A program made the translations under genes and the position numbers. DNA of 64,000 bases from Propioniciclava sp. MC1595. GTDB lineage: Bacteria; Actinomycetota; Actinomycetes; Propionibacteriales; Propionibacteriaceae. Location: positions 1,426,001 to 1,490,000 of the forward strand of contig NZ_CP071870.1 in the NCBI RefSeq assembly GCF_017569205.1. Reading direction: 5' to 3'. The notes under the pieces are model-generated. The model saw only the letters and a list, made by a program, of their open reading frames with translations, did not search any database and was not told where the DNA came from. Shown piece by piece: positions 17,010-26,006 of the stretch (its first letter is position 1; each line of letters opens with the position of its first letter).

Positions 17010-18893
17010 TCACTTGGACAAGGTCCATACGGCCTCAAGAAGTGATCGGAGGTCGCCCTCTGGTGGGGTAGCGCACTGGCTGGCAGCGAGCGCGTAAGTG
17101 GAACTGTTCTTCCCCTCGACGCCCTGACCTTGTTCCACGAGCTCTGCCCTGGTCTCCTCCCAGGCCGGCCAGTCGCGCTCAAGCATCTTCTCGAGGCGAT
17201 CGTCGACAAACATGAGGCGCTGGTTCACCAGGCCTTTCGGAAAGTCCTGTTCAGGCTCCCCGAAGTAGCGGAGAATCCTGCGGTTGAGGGAAGTAGTGGA
17301 AAGAACGGCGCTTTCGATGTCGAGTGGGTCACTCGACTTGCGTCGCGCGCGTTCCTCGCAGCCCACGTCGCTGTCAACGATCGTCAGCACCGGGATGCCG
17401 AGTTGCTCTAGGATCACGAGGGGCAGAAGTATCTTTGGCTTCCCTTGGGAGGCAGCGACACAAATGCCGGCGAGGGCGAGGTCGCCCCCTTGCTGCGCCA
17501 ATCCCTCCAAGATCGCCCTGTCATTGTCACCCTCAACGAGGAGGACGCCGGTTGCGAACACCGCTTCTCCCAGCCCCTGGAGGCATACCTGCTCCCATCT
17601 GGCCCGGATGGCCCGATCGTTCTCGAAACTGGCCAGCCGCGCGCAGACTCCATCCAGGGATGCCTGACGTATCTGGACGGCGGATCGTGCGCCGCTCGCG
17701 ATCCGAGTTACCCGCCGGACCTGATCAAAGAAGCGCGGCTCGATGAAGTAGGGACTATGGGTGGCATACATCACCTGCATTTGGTTGGTCTGTTCGTCAG
17801 CCAGGGCCCGTAGTACCGTGGCGAAGGCGCGCGCCTGCGTTGGGTGTTGATATAGTTCTGGTTCCTCAATAGCGAGGCAAAGGGTGCCACGTTCCGCGTC
17901 GCCAGGACCGCGATCAGCAAGCATCTTCAACGCTGCAATCAGCACCGTCCGTTGAAAGCCGTGACCCTGCCGCGAGACGTCTGTCTCTACCAGGCTGTCG
18001 GCAACCGCTACCTCAACACGGGCAGCGGCAGGCTTGACCTCCGTCGGCGCGGCTCGAAGGTGGATCACCTTGCCAGGCGCCAGACTACCCACCTCCCGTG
18101 TCAAGGCCTCCGCTAGCGACGCAAGTTGTGGGCCGAGATGCTTGTCTTGGAGCTGCCGCTCTTCGCGGCCAAAGGCCTCAAGAAGCAAGCCCACCTCCTT
18201 GCTGACCTCCGTTCGATCGATGGCTCTCGCGAGGATTCGACCGATCAGGGCACTCTTGGTGTCAGCAGTCTCCTCGGGTGCGCGAAGGTCAGCTCGAACC
18301 AGGGCGAAGTCGAACAGCCCTGAGAGTTTTGCCTGGCCATTGAACCCGAAGAAGTGGGTATCCGAAACCCAGGCTGGCTTCAACTCCTCTGGATGGGCGC
18401 GTTCCCAGTCACTCATCGCGGCATCTGTTGCGGCGATGGAGCTGCCCCACTTCGGAATACCGAGGTCGGGATGCTGGAGGGCAGCTTCAAAAAGCGCTTC
18501 CTTCTTGGCACTCACGCCGCTGGCTTCACGAACTTTCTCGAACGGTTCGAATGCGAGCGCCTTAGCGGTGATCTTCTCGGTGCCGGAGCGCCAAACCCTC
18601 CATGCCGAGAAGGAGGTAGTGGTCGGATCAGCGTATCGAGTCCCCAGAGCTTCACGGTCGCGGTCAGTTAATCGATCGAATTCGACCCGAACAGATATCT
18701 CGGCATCCTCCCCTTCGCCGCCAGTAAGGTCTTCCTTGGTCAAAACTCCGCCGTTGAAGAACCAATCGAGAGCGTACAGGATGGAGGACTTTCCCGAGCC
18801 GTTCGGACCCAGAAAGGTCGTTACGTCGTCGAATCCAATCTCGACGTCGGAAAGCGCTCGGAAGTTCTTGATGTGGGCGGCCTTGATGTGCAA
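17010..18893 (-). CDS. OLD-family ATP-dependent endonuclease (AAA ATPase plus TOPRIM)
   Basis: 627 residues, an SMC/RecF-like ABC ATPase joined to a TOPRIM nuclease, the architecture of overcoming-lysogenization-defect proteins used in phage defence (OLD, GajA of Gabija, retron effectors). Walker A is LGPNGSGKSS at residues 28-37. The signature-like region is SRQGHGFQRTVLIAAL, Walker B is LCLAIEEPELYQHPTQARAF, and the switch His is in YATHSPYF. TOPRIM acidic motifs are LLVEGDNDRAIL and LTIVDSD near residues 455-510. All core residues are present. No UvrD-like helicase or reverse transcriptase is adjacent, so it looks like a stand-alone class 1 OLD. It would cleave DNA in the cytoplasm; trigger unknown. 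Confidence 0.88.
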   Translation of the reverse strand: MHIKAAHIKNFRALSDVEIGFDDVTTFLGPNGSGKSSILYALDWFFNGGVLTKEDLTGGEGEDAEISVRVEFDRLTDRDREALGTRYADPTTTSFSAWRVWRSGTEKITAKALAFEPFEKVREASGVSAKKEALFEAALQHPDLGIPKWGSSIAATDAAMSDWERAHPEELKPAWVSDTHFFGFNGQAKLSGLFDFALVRADLRAPEETADTKSALIGRILARAIDRTEVSKEVGLLLEAFGREERQLQDKHLGPQLASLAEALTREVGSLAPGKVIHLRAAPTEVKPAAARVEVAVADSLVETDVSRQGHGFQRTVLIAALKMLADRGPGDAERGTLCLAIEEPELYQHPTQARAFATVLRALADEQTNQMQVMYATHSPYFIEPRFFDQVRRVTRIASGARSAVQIRQASLDGVCARLASFENDRAIRARWEQVCLQGLGEAVFATGVLLVEGDNDRAILEGLAQQGGDLALAGICVAASQGKPKILLPLVILEQLGIPVLTIVDSDVGCEERARRKSSDPLDIESAVLSTTSLNRRILRYFGEPEQDFPKGLVNQRLMFVDDRLEKMLERDWPAWEETRAELVEQGQGVEGKNSSTYALAASQCATPPEGDLRSLLEAVWTLSK

Positions 18894-19277
18894 CGGAACT
18901 CCTAGGGGTAAGTGTCCCCATCGTCGCAGTAAGCCATGCTAGACGGTAGGCGAAACGCCGGGCTCGACCGTACGAACTGGGCAGAGTCCCGGGCGGCCTG
19001 CGAGCGCCCACTGTCGTCGCGAACGTGGTGTGATCGGCGTGTACGCCATCTCCGGCCCTCCGCTCGTCGACGTCCCCAACTGGGCAGTTGAGTAACCACA
19101 CGCCCGTCGGCAGAGTCGAGCACACCCGATGGGCGCCCAAGGGGATGAGGGCCGCTTGGCCGCTCGCTCGGACGTCCAGCAGGGTGTACTCCATGGACGG
19201 CTGAAACAGCTCCCAGCCTGACCGTAAACCCAAGCCACGCATGCAACACTTTGACCAATGCGACGGAAGGTCTAGAC
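18894..19277. other. Intergenic region between divergent OLD and recombinase genes
   Basis: About 380 bp without a recognised gene. Reading frames exist on the minus strand but have Ser/Arg-rich shadow composition. It presumably holds the promoters of the divergent OLD nuclease and serine recombinase genes, and may hold the recombinase's target site; no clear palindromic res/hix site was identified by eye. Confidence 0.4.
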
Positions 19278-19850
19278 GTGGGTGGACGGGTGTACGGATA
19301 TGCGCGAGTCAGCTCGAAGGACCAGAACCTGGAGCGCCAACGTGAAGCGCTCGCCGGCGTCGACGTGCTGGTCGAGGAGCAGCTCTCTGGGAAGAATGTC
19401 GCCGATCGCGAGAAGCTCCGCACGCTCATGGCATTCGCGCAGGCGGGGGACACCATCCGGGTGAAGTCGATCGACCGGCTCGCCCGTGACACCCGGGACC
19501 TGCTGCGGATCGTGGACGAGCTCCAGGCCAAGGGCGTCGCGATCGAGTTCCTGGACTCACCCATGCTCAACGTGACCACCAAGGAAGGGCGCGCGATGCT
19601 GACGGTCTTCGCAGCCTTCGCCGAACTCGAGCGCGAGGCCATCCGCGAGCGTCAGGCCGAAGGGATAGCCCTCGCGAAGGCCGCAGGCAAGTACCGCAAG
19701 GCCCGAAGGCTCACCACTGAGGAGATCGCTGCCGCGCGGTTGCGCATCGAGGTCGGGGTGCCCAAGGCGCGGGTGGCCAAGGACCTTGGCGTGAGCCGCC
19801 AGACCCTCTACTCGGCGCTGGAGGGCAGGGGCAGCTACTCGGCGGTCTAA
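19278..19850 (+). CDS. Serine recombinase (resolvase/invertase family)
   Basis: 190 residues from GTG 19278, chosen because GGAAGG precedes it by 8 bases; a TTG at 19251 is also in frame. The N-terminal catalytic domain starts VYGYARVSSKDQNLERQREA with the nucleophilic Ser, then SIDRLARDTRDLLRIVDEL and the E helix (GRAMLTVFAAFAELEREAIR ERQAEGIALAK). A C-terminal HTH (VPKARVAKDLGVSRQTLYSA L) binds DNA. Small Hin/Tn3-type enzyme; it could resolve or invert DNA in the island. It converges with the 93-aa gene, overlapping it by 4 bases at the stops. Confidence 0.93.
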   Translation: MGGRVYGYARVSSKDQNLERQREALAGVDVLVEEQLSGKNVADREKLRTLMAFAQAGDTIRVKSIDRLARDTRDLLRIVDELQAKGVAIEFLDSPMLNVTTKEGRAMLTVFAAFAELEREAIRERQAEGIALAKAAGKYRKARRLTTEEIAAARLRIEVGVPKARVAKDLGVSRQTLYSALEGRGSYSAV

Positions 19851-20128
19851 GTGGTGGCGGTTCCGGACTGGCAGCAGCTGCAATCGGAAGGACGCAGCCG
19901 GCCGGCCCCCAGATCCACGAGGGCGGCGTCATAGTCGCCGTCGAGCATCGCGACGCGCCCCCACCAGCGGTCCTGAGCGCGAAACCAGCCAACCAGGAGC
20001 GCTGGCTGCCACAAGCCCGCATCATTCCGGGCCAGAACGTGACGGACCGTCCTAGCTGGCTCGGTGGCGCGCGTCCGGGCAATGCGGTCGCCCAGAGTGC
20101 CCAGCTCCGAGGTGACGCGTGAGGACAT
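19847..20128 (-). CDS. Hypothetical protein, 93 aa
   Basis: From ATG 20128: MSSRVTSELGTLGDRIARTR, then RHVLARNDAGLWQPALLVGW and FRAQDRWWGRVAMLDGDYDA ALVDLGAGRLRP. Short proteins of this Trp-rich pattern occur in many actinobacterial mobile regions, often beside a recombinase, but have no known function. The protein-like composition stands out against other frames. Transcribed toward the recombinase. Confidence 0.65.
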   Translation of the reverse strand: MSSRVTSELGTLGDRIARTRATEPARTVRHVLARNDAGLWQPALLVGWFRAQDRWWGRVAMLDGDYDAALVDLGAGRLRPSDCSCCQSGTATT

Positions 20129-20283
20129 GCGGTCAAGGATACGGACAAATCGGCTATCAGATCTATTGGGAGGGACGGGCGTGCAGAGAGCTGGGTGCGC
20201 CCAGGCCCCGATAGCCTTGAACCGCAGGATGACCAGAGGGGCAGAACTCATGGCAAACGCTGAACTTGGGGCCGCGAAGGGCG

Positions 20284-21737
20284 GAGCAATGATCAGAACC
20301 TGTGGATGGCTCTCGGCGAGGTGACGTGAAACGGGCGTACCTCCCGAGCAAGATCGAAGCCCATGCAAGTTCTGATCAGGGTCGGCGTTGGCGCGCCGGC
20401 TCGGGAAGGTACGCCCATGCTCAAAGTAGTTCACAACGCTGAGGAGTCCAACGAGCCAGGCGGTGCGTCGCTGTTGGACGGGCTGGTCCGCGACGCGGCC
20501 CGTCAGATGCTCGCGGTTGCGCTGCGGGCCGAGGTCGCCGCCTACATCGACTCCGCTGCCGACCAGCTTGACGATGCCGGTCGGCGCTTGGTGGTGCGCA
20601 ACGGTCACCACAACGAACGCGAGGTCCTGACCGCGGCGGGCCGGGTGCCGGTGCGAGCCCCGCGGGTCAACGACAAGCGCATCGATGAGGCCACCGGAGA
20701 ACGTAGGCGGTTCGCTTCGGCGATCCTGCCGGCGTGGGCGAGGAAGTCGCCGAAGGTTGCGGAGGTGTTGCCGCTGCTGTACCTGCACGGTTTGTCCTCC
20801 TTGGACTTCGGTCCGGCGCTGACCCAGTTCCTGGGCTCGGCGCAGGGCCTCTCGCCGGCGACGATCACGCGGTTGACCAAGGACTGGCAGGACGAGGCGG
20901 CCGCGTTCAACACCCGCTCCCTGGCCGGCACCGACTACGTGTACGTGTGGGTCGACGGGATCCACCTCAAGGTTCGCCTCGAGCAGGATAAGGTGTGCCT
21001 GCTGGTCATGATCGGCGTCCGCGCGGACGGCACCAAGGAGCTGATCGCCCTCGACGACGGGCACCGGGAGTCCACCGAGTCCTGGCTGGACCTGCTCCGC
21101 TCGGCCAAGCGGCGTGGCATGCGGGCGCCGGTGCTCGCGGTCGGCGACGGCGCGCTCGGGTTCTGGGCCGCCCTGCGGGAGGTCTTCCCTGAGACCGTGG
21201 AGCAACGCTGCTGGTTCCACAAGATCGCCAACGTCCTCAATGCGTTGCCGAAGTCGGTCCAGCGCGGCGCGAAGACCGCCCTGGCCGAGATCTGGAACGC
21301 CCAGGACAAAGAGCACGCCCAGAAGGCTGCCAAAGTGTTCGTCGCCGACTACGGGGTCAAGTGGCCCAAGGCCACCGCCAAGATCAGCGACGACCTTGAC
21401 GTGCTTCTGGCCTTCTACGACTACCCGGCCGAGCACTGGGTCCACCTGCGCACGACGAACCCGATCGAGTCCACCTTCGCTACCGTACGGCTACGTCAGC
21501 GCGTCACCAAGGGGCCCGGCTCCCGGGCCGCGGGGATCGCGATGGCATTCAAGCTCATCCAGTCCGCACAAGCCAGGTGGCGAGCAGTCAACGCGCCCCA
21601 TCTCGTCGCTCTGGTCCGTGCCGGCGCGACCTTCGACAAAGGCATCCTCGTCGAACGACCCGACGAACCGACCCACGAATCAGGAGGCGATCAACACGTC
21701 GCGTGACACGCCCATCCACAGGTCTTGACTATTCCTC
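20284..21737. mobile_element. IS256-family copy 3
   Basis: 1454 bp, ends GAGCAATGATCAGAACCTGT / GAGGAATAGTCAAGACCTGT. It sits in the methyltransferase gene. The duplicated target CGCGAAGG abuts the right end directly but is 3 bp (gcg) from the left end, a small irregularity. Confidence 0.92.
20417..21706 (+). CDS. IS256-family transposase (copy 3)
   Basis: 429 residues from ATG 20417; amino-acid sequence identical to the transposase of copy 2 (12489-13778) along its whole length. DDE residues present as in copy 2. The identity implies very recent transposition or gene conversion within this island. Confidence 0.94.
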   Translation: MLKVVHNAEESNEPGGASLLDGLVRDAARQMLAVALRAEVAAYIDSAADQLDDAGRRLVVRNGHHNEREVLTAAGRVPVRAPRVNDKRIDEATGERRRFASAILPAWARKSPKVAEVLPLLYLHGLSSLDFGPALTQFLGSAQGLSPATITRLTKDWQDEAAAFNTRSLAGTDYVYVWVDGIHLKVRLEQDKVCLLVMIGVRADGTKELIALDDGHRESTESWLDLLRSAKRRGMRAPVLAVGDGALGFWAALREVFPETVEQRCWFHKIANVLNALPKSVQRGAKTALAEIWNAQDKEHAQKAAKVFVADYGVKWPKATAKISDDLDVLLAFYDYPAEHWVHLRTTNPIESTFATVRLRQRVTKGPGSRAAGIAMAFKLIQSAQARWRAVNAPHLVALVRAGATFDKGILVERPDEPTHESGGDQHVA

Positions 21738-22875
21738 CGCGAAGGCGGCGAAGGACGATGAGTTCTACACCCAGTGGGCTGACATCGAACGCGAGATGAA
21801 CGCCTACTTGGAGTTCGACCCCGACGTTTTCCGCGGCAAGACGATCCTCCTACCCTGCGACGACCCGGAGTGGAGCAACTTCACCAAGTTCTTCGCCCTC
21901 CACTTCGCTGACTTCGGGCTGAAGAAGCTCATCTCCACCAGCTACGCGCCCAACAGCAACGCTGAGGCCGCGTTCTACACGCCCACGCTGTTCGATGACC
22001 CGCAGTTTGATGAGGTGCTCGACAGGGAGCGCGGCAAGATCTTCACCCTTACCGCCCAGGACGTCTCTGGCGATGGCCGGATAGACGTGGATGATCTCCG
22101 CTGGGAGTACCTCAGCGGTGATGGCGACTTCCGCTCTGCCGAGGTGACCGCGCTGCGTGGTGAGGCTGACTTCGTCATCACCAACCCACCGTTCAGCCTC
22201 TTTCGGTCCTTTGCGACCTGGCTCATCGAGGGCAAGAAGCGGTTCTCGGTAATTGGGAGCAACAATGCGATCACCTACGCCGAAGTGTTCCCTCACATCC
22301 GCGAGAACAGGGTTTGGCTCGGAGCGACAGGGAACAGCACCGACATGGTCTTCGCCGTTCCGAGAGATGCCACGGTGTCCGACGCCGACAGGCTCAAAGC
22401 GGAGAGGCTCGGCTACCCAACAGATGCTCAGAGGAAGTACACCCGTCTTGGCAACTCATGCTGGTTCACCAACATCGATCATGGTCGGCGTCACGAGCCC
22501 ATGCAGCTCATGACAACGGCAGAGAACCTCAAGTACAACCGGCGGTTGATGAAGAAGCTCGGCGGCGAGACCAACTATCAGCGCTACGAGAACTTCGATG
22601 GGATCGACGTGCCCTACGCGGATGCGATCCCCTCGGACTTCGCAGGAATCATGGGTGTTCCAATCACGGTCCTCGACCGTTACAACCCCGAGCAGTTCGA
22701 GATCATCGGTGTTGGGGAGGGTCGTTTGGCCGCCTCGATCGGCGTCGCTCCGCTGGGCCCTGAGTTCGTCGGCAGCGAGGGGCGCACCAAGCTAGGCATC
22801 GCAAGCACCAAGCAGGCCGTGTTCAAGCGCATCCTCGTCCGCCATCGCAATCCCGAGCCGAAGAAGGGCTGACCC

Positions 22876-24054
22876 GTGGATACCGACCTGAAGCAGTTCA
22901 CGGTGGCCGAGGTCACCAAGGGGTTCGTCTACAACGAGCTGGAGGGCAAGGGCCTGTTCGGTCTCGACGGCGACCTTGTTATCCAGCCTGAGTATCAACG
23001 GCACTACATCTACGGCGACGGTAAGCGCGACGTCGCCGTGATCGACTCCCTTCTGAAGGGCTACCCGCTGGGACTGATCTACTTCGTCAACAACGGCGCG
23101 GCTGAGGGCCCGCATCTCGAGGTCCTGGACGGCCAGCAGCGCATCACCAGCGTCGGACGGTTCGTGACCGGCAAGTTCGCCATCGTGCGTAACGGCAAGG
23201 AGCAGACATTCTCCTCGCTGGCCACCGAGGACCGTGAACGCATCCTTGGCAGCACGCTCCTGGTCTACGTGTGCACGGGCACCGAGGGCGAGATAAAGGA
23301 GTGGTTCGAGACGATCAACATTGCTGGCGTGCCGCTGAACAAGCAGGAGCTGCGCAACGCGATCTACTCCGGCCCGTTCGTGACCGCAGCCAAGGCCGAG
23401 TTCTCCAACTCGCAGAACGCGCTGCAGCAGAAGTGGTCACACTTCGTGAAGGGTGACCCCAAGCGTCAGGAGGTGCTCCAGGAGGCGCTGGACTGGGTTG
23501 CCAGCTCGAAGGCCCAGAGCATCGACGGGTACATGGCCGCGCACCGCACCGACACGAACATTAACGAGCTGAAGACCTACTTCACCAGCGTGATCGACTG
23601 GATCGACAGCGTGTTCATCGCCCCGCCTGACCCGGCCATGAAGGGCTTGGACTGGGGTGCGCTGTACGAGGAACACAAGGGCACCGCCTACAAGGCCGAC
23701 AAGCTCGACGCGCGCCTGCAGGAGTTGCTGGGTGACCCTGCGGTGCGTGACCGGAAGGGCATCTACCCCTACCTGCTGGGCGGGGAGGACGACCCTCGGC
23801 TGCTCAACGTGCGCCTGTTCGAGGAGTCGGTCAAGAGGGCTGCCTACAAGGCGCAGACCGACAAGGCCACCGCCGACGGGGTGTCGAACTGCCCGCTGTG
23901 CGCGGTGGGCGGCAACGCCAACAAGGCGCGCATCTACAAGCCCAAGGAGATGGAGGCCGACCACGTCTCGGCCTGGTCAAAGGGCGGGCTGAGCACTTTG
24001 GACAACTGCGAAATGCTCTGCATCCCGCACAACCGTTCCAAGGGCAACCGCTAG
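22876..24054 (+). CDS. DUF262 (GmrS/ParB-like) protein with C-terminal HNH nuclease
   Basis: 392 residues from GTG 22876, 3 bp after the methyltransferase stop. The N-terminal DUF262 domain shows IQPEYQR at 36-42 and the DGQQR nucleotide-binding motif at 85-89, followed by a helical middle ([28 protein letters not shown]). The C-terminus is a Cys-type HNH nuclease: CPLCAVGG, then [20 protein letters not shown] and IPHNRSKGN from about residue 338. DUF262-HNH proteins are related to GmrSD type IV restriction enzymes. Pairing with an adenine methyltransferase suggests a restriction-modification-like unit in which methylation protects the host. All visible catalytic residues are intact although its partner is interrupted. 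Confidence 0.88.
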   Translation: MDTDLKQFTVAEVTKGFVYNELEGKGLFGLDGDLVIQPEYQRHYIYGDGKRDVAVIDSLLKGYPLGLIYFVNNGAAEGPHLEVLDGQQRITSVGRFVTGKFAIVRNGKEQTFSSLATEDRERILGSTLLVYVCTGTEGEIKEWFETINIAGVPLNKQELRNAIYSGPFVTAAKAEFSNSQNALQQKWSHFVKGDPKRQEVLQEALDWVASSKAQSIDGYMAAHRTDTNINELKTYFTSVIDWIDSVFIAPPDPAMKGLDWGALYEEHKGTAYKADKLDARLQELLGDPAVRDRKGIYPYLLGGEDDPRLLNVRLFEESVKRAAYKAQTDKATADGVSNCPLCAVGGNANKARIYKPKEMEADHVSAWSKGGLSTLDNCEMLCIPHNRSKGNR

Positions 24055-24079
24055 ACCGGTCGGCGTCCCGGCATCTCGG

Positions 24080-24313
24080 CTAGAACGTCCTGCCGCCCCT
24101 GCGTCGCTGAACCATGTCGCGGAAGTCGTGGACGTTCCATCCCTCCGCACGGAGCTCCTCGAGGAGGTCGTCGCTGGGGACATCCCGGCAGTGGCAGGTG
24201 ACGACCACCACCGCCTCGGCGTCATCATCATGCGACGGCAGCCCGGGCGCGTGCTCGACGTAGCCCACGATCGGTGTCAGCTCAGACTGAGGGATGCCGT
24301 ACAACGAGCGCAC
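24080..24313 (-). CDS. Hypothetical protein, 77 aa
   Basis: Starts MRSLYGIPQSELTPIVGYVE; acidic centre, C-terminal helix ELRAEGWNVHDFRDMVQRRR. Not recognised. It follows the 131-aa membrane-protein gene with 6 bp between them, so the two are likely one unit. It converges on the DUF262-HNH gene. Confidence 0.55.
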   Translation of the reverse strand: MRSLYGIPQSELTPIVGYVEHAPGLPSHDDDAEAVVVVTCHCRDVPSDDLLEELRAEGWNVHDFRDMVQRRRGGRTF

Positions 24314-24319
24314 TCCAAC

Positions 24320-24715
24320 CTAGACGGTCCCCAATTCCTCACCCTGGCCTGAGTCATCCAGCGGGGGCTTCTCCTTGGGCTGAAGCAAGATCGACACGTC
24401 CGCTTGACCCAAGAAGGCGCCAGCGAGTGCGCCGACCATCATCATTGTCATGACTGTGACTATGCTCACTGTCCATTCGGCAGGTGGAGTCCACAGGACG
24501 TTCGCTCCCACGTGACGTGACAGAGCGGCGAGAACGAAGTACTCACCACCCACGCCGAGTACCAAGTTGAGACGCACGACGTTTCGGATGAACCTCGCGT
24601 CCTTCTTGCTGTAGTGACCAATCCGCGACGGCATCGTTGCGATGGCCAAACCCAACCAGATAGTCGGAATCACTCCGGCGAGTGTAAGCAGATAGGCGAA
24701 TTGGTCGGGCGTCAT
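24320..24715 (-). CDS. Small membrane protein, 131 aa
   Basis: From ATG 24715. Three hydrophobic segments: FAYLLTLAGVIPTIWLGLAI, FIRNVVRLNLVLGVGGEYFV and a long one at WTVSIVTVMTMMMVGALAGA F. A cytoplasmic acidic tail follows (PPLDDSGQGEELGTV). Not assignable to a family. It is the middle gene of a three-gene minus-strand run. Confidence 0.65.
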   Translation of the reverse strand: MTPDQFAYLLTLAGVIPTIWLGLAIATMPSRIGHYSKKDARFIRNVVRLNLVLGVGGEYFVLAALSRHVGANVLWTPPAEWTVSIVTVMTMMMVGALAGAFLGQADVSILLQPKEKPPLDDSGQGEELGTV

Positions 24716-24727
24716 GCGGCGATTCTG

Positions 24728-24935
24728 TCAGACAGTCCCCAGCTGGGCGCCCAGGAGTGCTTGGCTCAGCTGGCCGGGGATAAAGGTGTCTCCCTTGTGC
24801 GGGGGGAGCGCGAAGACGAGGCCCTCACGGATCGCTGCTGCCTCGAGGTCCGGGTTGGGCTCGGTGTCAGGATCGGGGGCGTGGAGCAGATGGACGCGGA
24901 CGGTGGCGGTGAAGGCGGCCGTCCGAGGGGGTGTT
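24728..24935 (-). pseudogene. Hypothetical gene lacking a visible start
   Basis: A minus-strand frame reads VRVHLLHAPDPDTEPNPDLE, AAAIREGLVFALPPHKGDTF and IPGQLSQALLGAQLGTV before a TGA at 24728. Composition is clearly protein-like. No ATG, GTG or TTG start lies in the open frame (a stop precedes it near 24936), so it is either 5'-truncated, frameshifted, or uses a rare start. It ends 12 bp before the membrane-protein gene. Confidence 0.5.
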
Positions 24936-25118
24936 TAGCCAGTCATGTCCCGAGGATAGGTCGGTGAGCGGGCCGGGGCAGGTTTGTGAGGTTCCTACAA
25001 CCGACGTGAACCGCCTCAGGTTTGGTGCCGCTTCCTTTTGAGTTGAAAGGATGGCGTCATGCCAAAGATGATCGATCTGGGCTGCGGGATGGAATCCGGA
25101 CCGCTTGATATTCATGTT

Positions 25119-26006
25119 TCAGGCTGCCTTGTTGGTTTCGTACCAGTCCTGCTCTGCTTCGTTCGGGGTACGATATTGAAGCGCGGAATGCAACCGTTTC
25201 TGATTGTAACGCAACTCGATGTAGCGTGCAATATCCCGGATAGCATGCCGCCGAGTCGGATACACGGTCCGATGAACCCGCTCCACTTTCAAGGTCGCAT
25301 TGAACGACTCAGCCCACGCATTGTCATAGCAGATCCCAGTCCGTCCGACCGACCGAACAATCCCAGCCGCGCGCGTGAACTCGGCAAACTCGGCCGACAT
25401 GTATTGAGTCCCGCGATCCGAATGGAAAATCGTCTCCCCGCTGCGGACATGGCCATTACTGATCGCCATGGCCAGGGCGTCGGTGACCAGCTCGGTTCGC
25501 ATGTGCTCGGCCATCGCGTACCCGACGACCTTCTTCGTCGTGCAGCAGTCCAGCACGGTGGCCAGATACACCCACCCCTGCCAGGTCGGAATGTAGGTGA
25601 TGTCGCCGACCAGCTTGAGCCCGGGCTCGTCGGCGGTGAAGTCCCTGTTGACCAGATCCGGCAGATCCTTCGCGTCAGCCGGGATCGTGGTCCTGGGCCC
25701 GCTGCGGCGCGGCTGACAAGCCACCAAGCCACGCTCGGCCATGATCGCACGCACCGTCTGCGGGTCACACGGCCTGCCTGCCCGCACCAAGGCGGCATGG
25801 ATCCGTCGGTAGCCGTAGGTGGCGTCGGAGTCGGCGAACAGGACCTCGATGATGTCGCCGAGCTCGTCGCGCCACCGCTGGGTCACCGAGACCGGCCGGT
25901 TGAGCCACTCGTAGTAGCCGGCCCGCGACACCCTCGCCCACCGACACATGCTCCGGATCGAGTAGTTGCCTTCTTCGCTGTTGATGAACGCGTACTTCGC
26001 GGTCAC
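25119..26006 (-). CDS. IS3 element A orfB transposase
   Basis: 295 residues from a GTG that overlaps the orfA stop (GTGA). HTH_21 domain at RVSRAGYYEWLNRPVSVTQR, rve core with Asp in LKLVGDITYIPTWQG, Asp in IFHSDRGTQYMSAEF and Glu in NAWAESFNATLKVERVHR, ending RLHSALQYRTPNEAEQDW. Intact. Confidence 0.93.
   Translation of the reverse strand: MTAKYAFINSEEGNYSIRSMCRWARVSRAGYYEWLNRPVSVTQRWRDELGDIIEVLFADSDATYGYRRIHAALVRAGRPCDPQTVRAIMAERGLVACQPRRSGPRTTIPADAKDLPDLVNRDFTADEPGLKLVGDITYIPTWQGWVYLATVLDCCTTKKVVGYAMAEHMRTELVTDALAMAISNGHVRSGETIFHSDRGTQYMSAEFAEFTRAAGIVRSVGRTGICYDNAWAESFNATLKVERVHRTVYPTRRHAIRDIARYIELRYNQKRLHSALQYRTPNEAEQDWYETNKAA

Larger units (their letters stand above)
20250..22872 (+). 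pseudogene. EcoRI-type adenine-specific DNA methyltransferase, interrupted by IS256 copy 3
   Basis: The original start is ATG 20250 (MANAELGAAK) behind an AGAGGGG site. After the IS and an 8-bp duplication CGCGAAGG (20273-20280, 21738-21745) the frame continues AAKDDEFYTQWADIEREM. Removing 20281-21745 gives 1158 nt, 385 residues in one frame. The protein carries the EcoRI-methylase family start (YLEFDPDVFRGKTILLPCDD PEWSN) and the catalytic N6-adenine motif FVITNPPFSLFRSFA. Only ten codons are separated, so an internal start or the IS-borne frame could still express an almost full-length enzyme. Its stop is 3 bp before a DUF262-HNH gene, indicating one operon. It is the expected modification partner of that protein. 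Confidence 0.85.

Noticed and set aside
18664-19242. 192-codon minus-strand frame upstream of the OLD nuclease
   Set aside because: Overlaps the OLD N-terminus in another frame and shows no motif or ribosome-binding site; treated as a shadow.
13912-20283. Past inversion between IS256 copies 2 and 3
   Set aside because: Swapping the flanks in thought does not create matching target duplications, so there is no positive evidence that this inversion has occurred.
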